DNA of 64,000 bases from assembly GCA_964408455.1 (NCBI GenBank), contig CAYOZN010000003.1:186001-250000 (forward strand), read 5' to 3'. The translations under genes and the position numbers were made by a program. The notes below the pieces were generated by a model. It saw only the letters and a list, made by a program, of their open reading frames with translations, was not told where the DNA came from and made no database searches. The DNA comes from CAYOZN01 sp964408455 (GTDB lineage: Bacteria > Planctomycetota > Phycisphaerae > UBA1845 > UTPLA1). Positions within the stretch are counted from its first letter, which is position 1. The number at the start of each line of letters is the position of its first letter. Positions 61,800 through 64,000 of this stretch are shown here, piece after piece.

Positions 61800-62887
61800 C
61801 GTCCGAGGCGATTGACGAACTGCCGCTGTTTGAGCGGTTCCCGCGCCTGGGCGCTGCCCTGCCGCGATGTCGTATCGGCACGTGGCCGACGCCGGTTGTA
61901 GCGGCAGATCGCTTTGCGGCGGCGCAGGGTCTGCCGCTGCTGTGGATCAAGCGCGAGGATCTCAGCCACGCCGAGGCTGGCGGCAACAAGATACGCGGCC
62001 TGGAGTTCATCCTTGGAGAGGCGGCGCGGCGCGGCGTTCGAACGCTGTTCACGCTCAGCTCGGCCGGCAGCCATCACGTCTGCAAGACGGCGTGGCATGC
62101 GCGCCGGCTTGGCATCGGGACGCTGGCCCTGGTCGTGCATCAACCCTGCGCGGACTATGTACGCCGCAACCTGGCCAGCGGATTCGCGGCCTCGGCCGAG
62201 CTCATCGCTGTCAATCCCTTGACACTTTTGCCGCGCGCTGCGGCGGCGATCGCGCGGGCCCGCCGGGCCGGGCCGTGGATGATGGTCGGGCCGGGCGGCA
62301 CTTCGCCGCTATCCTGCGTCGGTCACGTGAATGCCGCCTTCGAGCTGAAGCGCCAGATCGACGCGAGCGTCTGCCCCGAACCGGATGTCATCTTCGTGGC
62401 CATGGGCAGCCTGGGGACCGCGGCGGGCCTGCTGCTGGGACTGAAGCTGGCCGGGCTGAAGACGCGCGTCGTCGGTGTGGTGGTCAGTTACCGCTGGTAT
62501 TGCACCCGCGCCCGGGCGGTGCGGCTCGCGCGGCGGACGCTGCGGCTCATGCGCCGGCTGGACCCTGCGGTACCGGAAGTGCTGCTGGCGCGCAGCGATG
62601 TGGATGTAGACCGCTCGGCGCTGGGCAGGGGCTATGCGCACTTCACCCCCGCCGCGGCGGCCCTTCTGAAATCGATGCAGGATACGCAGGGGCTCACGCT
62701 CGATGGCACCTACACGGCCAAGACGCTGGACGCGGCGGTGCGATACCTGCGGAGCGAGAGACGCGAGATCGTCCCGATGTTCTGGCATACCTTTCACCGC
62801 ATGCCGCCGGCCGGCGCGGACTTGGCGGTCCCGCCGGGACTGAGTCGCTACTTTGACGGCCGGCTTCAGCCGCTGGATGGCGTTTGA
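61787..62887 (+). CDS. PLP-dependent enzyme, D-cysteine desulfhydrase / ACC deaminase family
   Basis: 366 residues from ATG 61787, inside the end of the GMC gene (13-nt overlap). Tryptophan-synthase-beta fold. Schiff-base Lys K68 is in EAGGNKIRGLEF. A phosphate loop equivalent lies near MGSLGTAAGLLLG, and SSAGSHHVC follows the family pattern SSaGNHa. Deaminates or desulfhydrates D-amino acids or ACC. The segment STAxxN..A typical of D-Cys desulfhydrase is only partly conserved, so the substrate is uncertain. Confidence 0.88.
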   Translation: MPELTSEAIDELPLFERFPRLGAALPRCRIGTWPTPVVAADRFAAAQGLPLLWIKREDLSHAEAGGNKIRGLEFILGEAARRGVRTLFTLSSAGSHHVCKTAWHARRLGIGTLALVVHQPCADYVRRNLASGFAASAELIAVNPLTLLPRAAAAIARARRAGPWMMVGPGGTSPLSCVGHVNAAFELKRQIDASVCPEPDVIFVAMGSLGTAAGLLLGLKLAGLKTRVVGVVVSYRWYCTRARAVRLARRTLRLMRRLDPAVPEVLLARSDVDVDRSALGRGYAHFTPAAAALLKSMQDTQGLTLDGTYTAKTLDAAVRYLRSERREIVPMFWHTFHRMPPAGADLAVPPGLSRYFDGRLQPLDGV

Positions 62888-62992
62888 GCCGATCGCGACG
62901 CCGATAGAGTCCCCGGCATCTCTGGCGGCATTCGGGCGCATCCTGCGATTGCGATAAGGAGCCTCGTGGGCAGGGTCGCGCCAATCCACCGG

Positions 62993-63433
62993 TCAGGGCG
63001 GCTTGCCGGCGTCAGGGCAGAACTCGGCGGGGTCGATCTTCTGCTTGAAACGGACGGCGACGTGGTGCACGTTTGCCTTGCGGAACGAACAGCGGACGAC
63101 GACCGCCTCGATGTTCTTCCACGAGCCGCGCAGGTTGACGAGCCGGATGACGCAGCGCGTGCCGGGGTACACGAAGCCGCCGTGAAGAAATGCCATTCCA
63201 GAGGCACTGAGATTGTGCGGGTAGATCAGGAAGGCGGTGGTGGTTTCGGCGCCCGGATTCTGGACGTGCATCACGCAGCCCGGTGCCCGATATCGATAGC
63301 GCTCGCCGTCGCGCCGATTGGCGGCGGCGGGTTTATTGGTCTCGTCGAGATGGGCGAGAATTTCATTGATGCAGGCTTCGTCGAGCCGGATGGTGCGAAG
63401 CAGATTGGGGATAGCGGAAGCGCCCACGGCCAC
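62993..63433 (-). CDS. PilZ-domain protein
   Basis: 146 residues. The c-di-GMP-binding signature is present in modified form: RRDGERYRYR near 40-50 (RxxxR equivalent), then NLSASGMAFL (consensus D/NxSxxG) near 73, with the beta-barrel ending VHHVAVRFKQKI. Fully cytosolic with no output domain. A stand-alone c-di-GMP receptor or effector is the likely role. Convergent with the PLP enzyme gene. Confidence 0.82.
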   Translation of the reverse strand: MAVGASAIPNLLRTIRLDEACINEILAHLDETNKPAAANRRDGERYRYRAPGCVMHVQNPGAETTTAFLIYPHNLSASGMAFLHGGFVYPGTRCVIRLVNLRGSWKNIEAVVVRCSFRKANVHHVAVRFKQKIDPAEFCPDAGKPP

Positions 63434-63623
63434 TGATTCCTGTCAGGGGACAGTTGTTACGCGGATCCGCCGACAGGCGTCCCCCGATTCCTTTCTATCG
63501 GGTGGGTTCGGACGCCGGGTTAGGCTGCCGAGCGTTGGCGGCGCGGACCATCCCCCAGCCGGCCGTACTGTTCAGACCGAAAGCGGCGAATGGCGGCTCA
63601 GGCGGCCGCGGAAATCCGATAAC

Positions 63624-63647
63624 AAAAATCGCGCGAGTGGCACTCGG
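63624..63647 (-). terminator. Weak terminator after the Asp-rich lipoprotein gene
   Basis: GAGTGCCACTC hairpin, then GCGCGATTTTT on the minus strand. Short stem; low confidence. Confidence 0.3.
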
Positions 63648-63670
63648 CCCGGTCAACACCGCGACGGGGA

Positions 63671-63865
63671 CTACTCGTCATCGTCAAAGAAACTGCCGTC
63701 GTCGTCATCCTCGCAGAACGAGCTGAAGAAATCATCATCGTCGTCGTCGAAGGCATCGCTGAAGTCGTCGTCATCGTCGCACACCGCGTCGCATCCGCTA
63801 TTGAGCGGCACGAAAAGGACAGAGGCGAGACCAAGCATCAGGATCGTCAACCAATTCTTGCGCAT
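63671..63865 (-). CDS. Tiny Asp-rich lipoprotein
   Basis: 64 residues from the ATG ending at 63865, with AGGAG at an ideal distance. Signal MRKNWLTILMLGLASVLFV then LNSGC, a lipobox. The mature part is about 38 residues, more than half Asp/Glu with four blocks of Asp alternating with Phe and Ser (DDDDDFSDAFDDDDDDFFSS). It may bind calcium or another cation at the envelope. The family is unknown. A codon-level low-complexity artefact is possible, but the signal and Shine-Dalgarno argue for a real gene. Confidence 0.7.
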   Translation of the reverse strand: MRKNWLTILMLGLASVLFVPLNSGCDAVCDDDDDFSDAFDDDDDDFFSSFCEDDDDGSFFDDDE

Positions 63866-64000
63866 GAAATAACTCCTAAACCAGCAGGACGCGAGGCACC
63901 AGCGTGTGATGGTGGATAAACCCCGAATCATTAGACGACCGGAACATTATGGCTGTTGTCGCGCGCAGATGTAAAGCACGTGGCGCGGGGACCTGAATCT

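Overview
The window is GC-rich bacterial DNA, most likely from a planctomycete (Planctomycetota, perhaps Phycisphaerae or a relative). The evidence is combined: large secreted proteins built from cysteine-rich repeats and ending in dockerin-like calcium loops, thrombospondin type-3 repeats, a beta-helix protein ending in a 'choice-of-anchor Q' style segment, an ECF sigma factor beside a Ser/Thr kinase with TPRs, a vitamin B12-dependent ribonucleotide reductase, McsA/McsB, and an in-frame palindromic insertion in a housekeeping gene. Nothing looks like a phage, plasmid or genomic island. The only mobile-type gene is one REP-associated transposase (RAYT).

Layout. 0-2.6 kb: two small lipoprotein genes (TPR and CpaD/OmpA-like, possibly the edge of a Tad pilus locus) and a methyltransferase. 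3.1-9.1 kb: nrdJ, a strong candidate small RNA or attenuated leader, ligA, and a BI-1 membrane protein. 9.4-19.2 kb: an extracellular-protein region with three large Cys-rich proteins ending in dockerin-like repeats and a thermolysin-type lipoprotein metalloprotease. 19.5-25.7 kb: recA, a GNAT acetyltransferase, a GT4 glycosyltransferase and a beta-helix surface protein. 25.8-31.6 kb: a minus-strand run of two membrane proteins, a PTPS-III-type pterin enzyme, mcsA, mcsB and a secreted hypothetical; the first three genes are linked by 4-nt stop/start overlaps.

31.7-36.6 kb: tRNA-Leu(GAG), a lipoprotein, rimO, a ComEC-like metallo-beta-lactamase lipoprotein and an unknown protein. 36.7-44.9 kb: gltX, an Rrf2 regulator, guaA, a PagL-like lipoprotein, a DUF486-type membrane protein, a hypothetical, glnS carrying an in-frame palindromic insertion, and a RAYT gene bounded by perfect inverted repeats. 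45-50 kb: a dicarboxylate/amino-acid symporter with an inserted TPR-like domain, a PPC/TSP3 surface protein behind a near-consensus sigma-54 promoter, and an alcohol dehydrogenase. 49.5-54.7 kb: a translationally coupled FAD reductase and cyclopropane-fatty-acid synthase pair, then a membrane-embedded spermidine-synthase-like protein. 54.8-64 kb: a Ser/Thr kinase with its ECF sigma factor, a MerB-like protein, a divergent cluster (amidohydrolase / GMC oxidoreductase / PLP enzyme), a PilZ protein and a tiny Asp-rich lipoprotein.

Functional threads: translation and nucleotide metabolism (gltX, glnS, guaA, nrdJ, rimO, tRNA), DNA repair (ligA, recA), envelope and lipid modification (CFA synthase with FAD reductase, PagL-like protein, glycosyltransferase), and a large investment in disulfide-rich, calcium-binding exported proteins. 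The presence of glnS as well as gltX suggests direct Gln-tRNA charging. All functions come from reading motifs by eye; no database search was possible.
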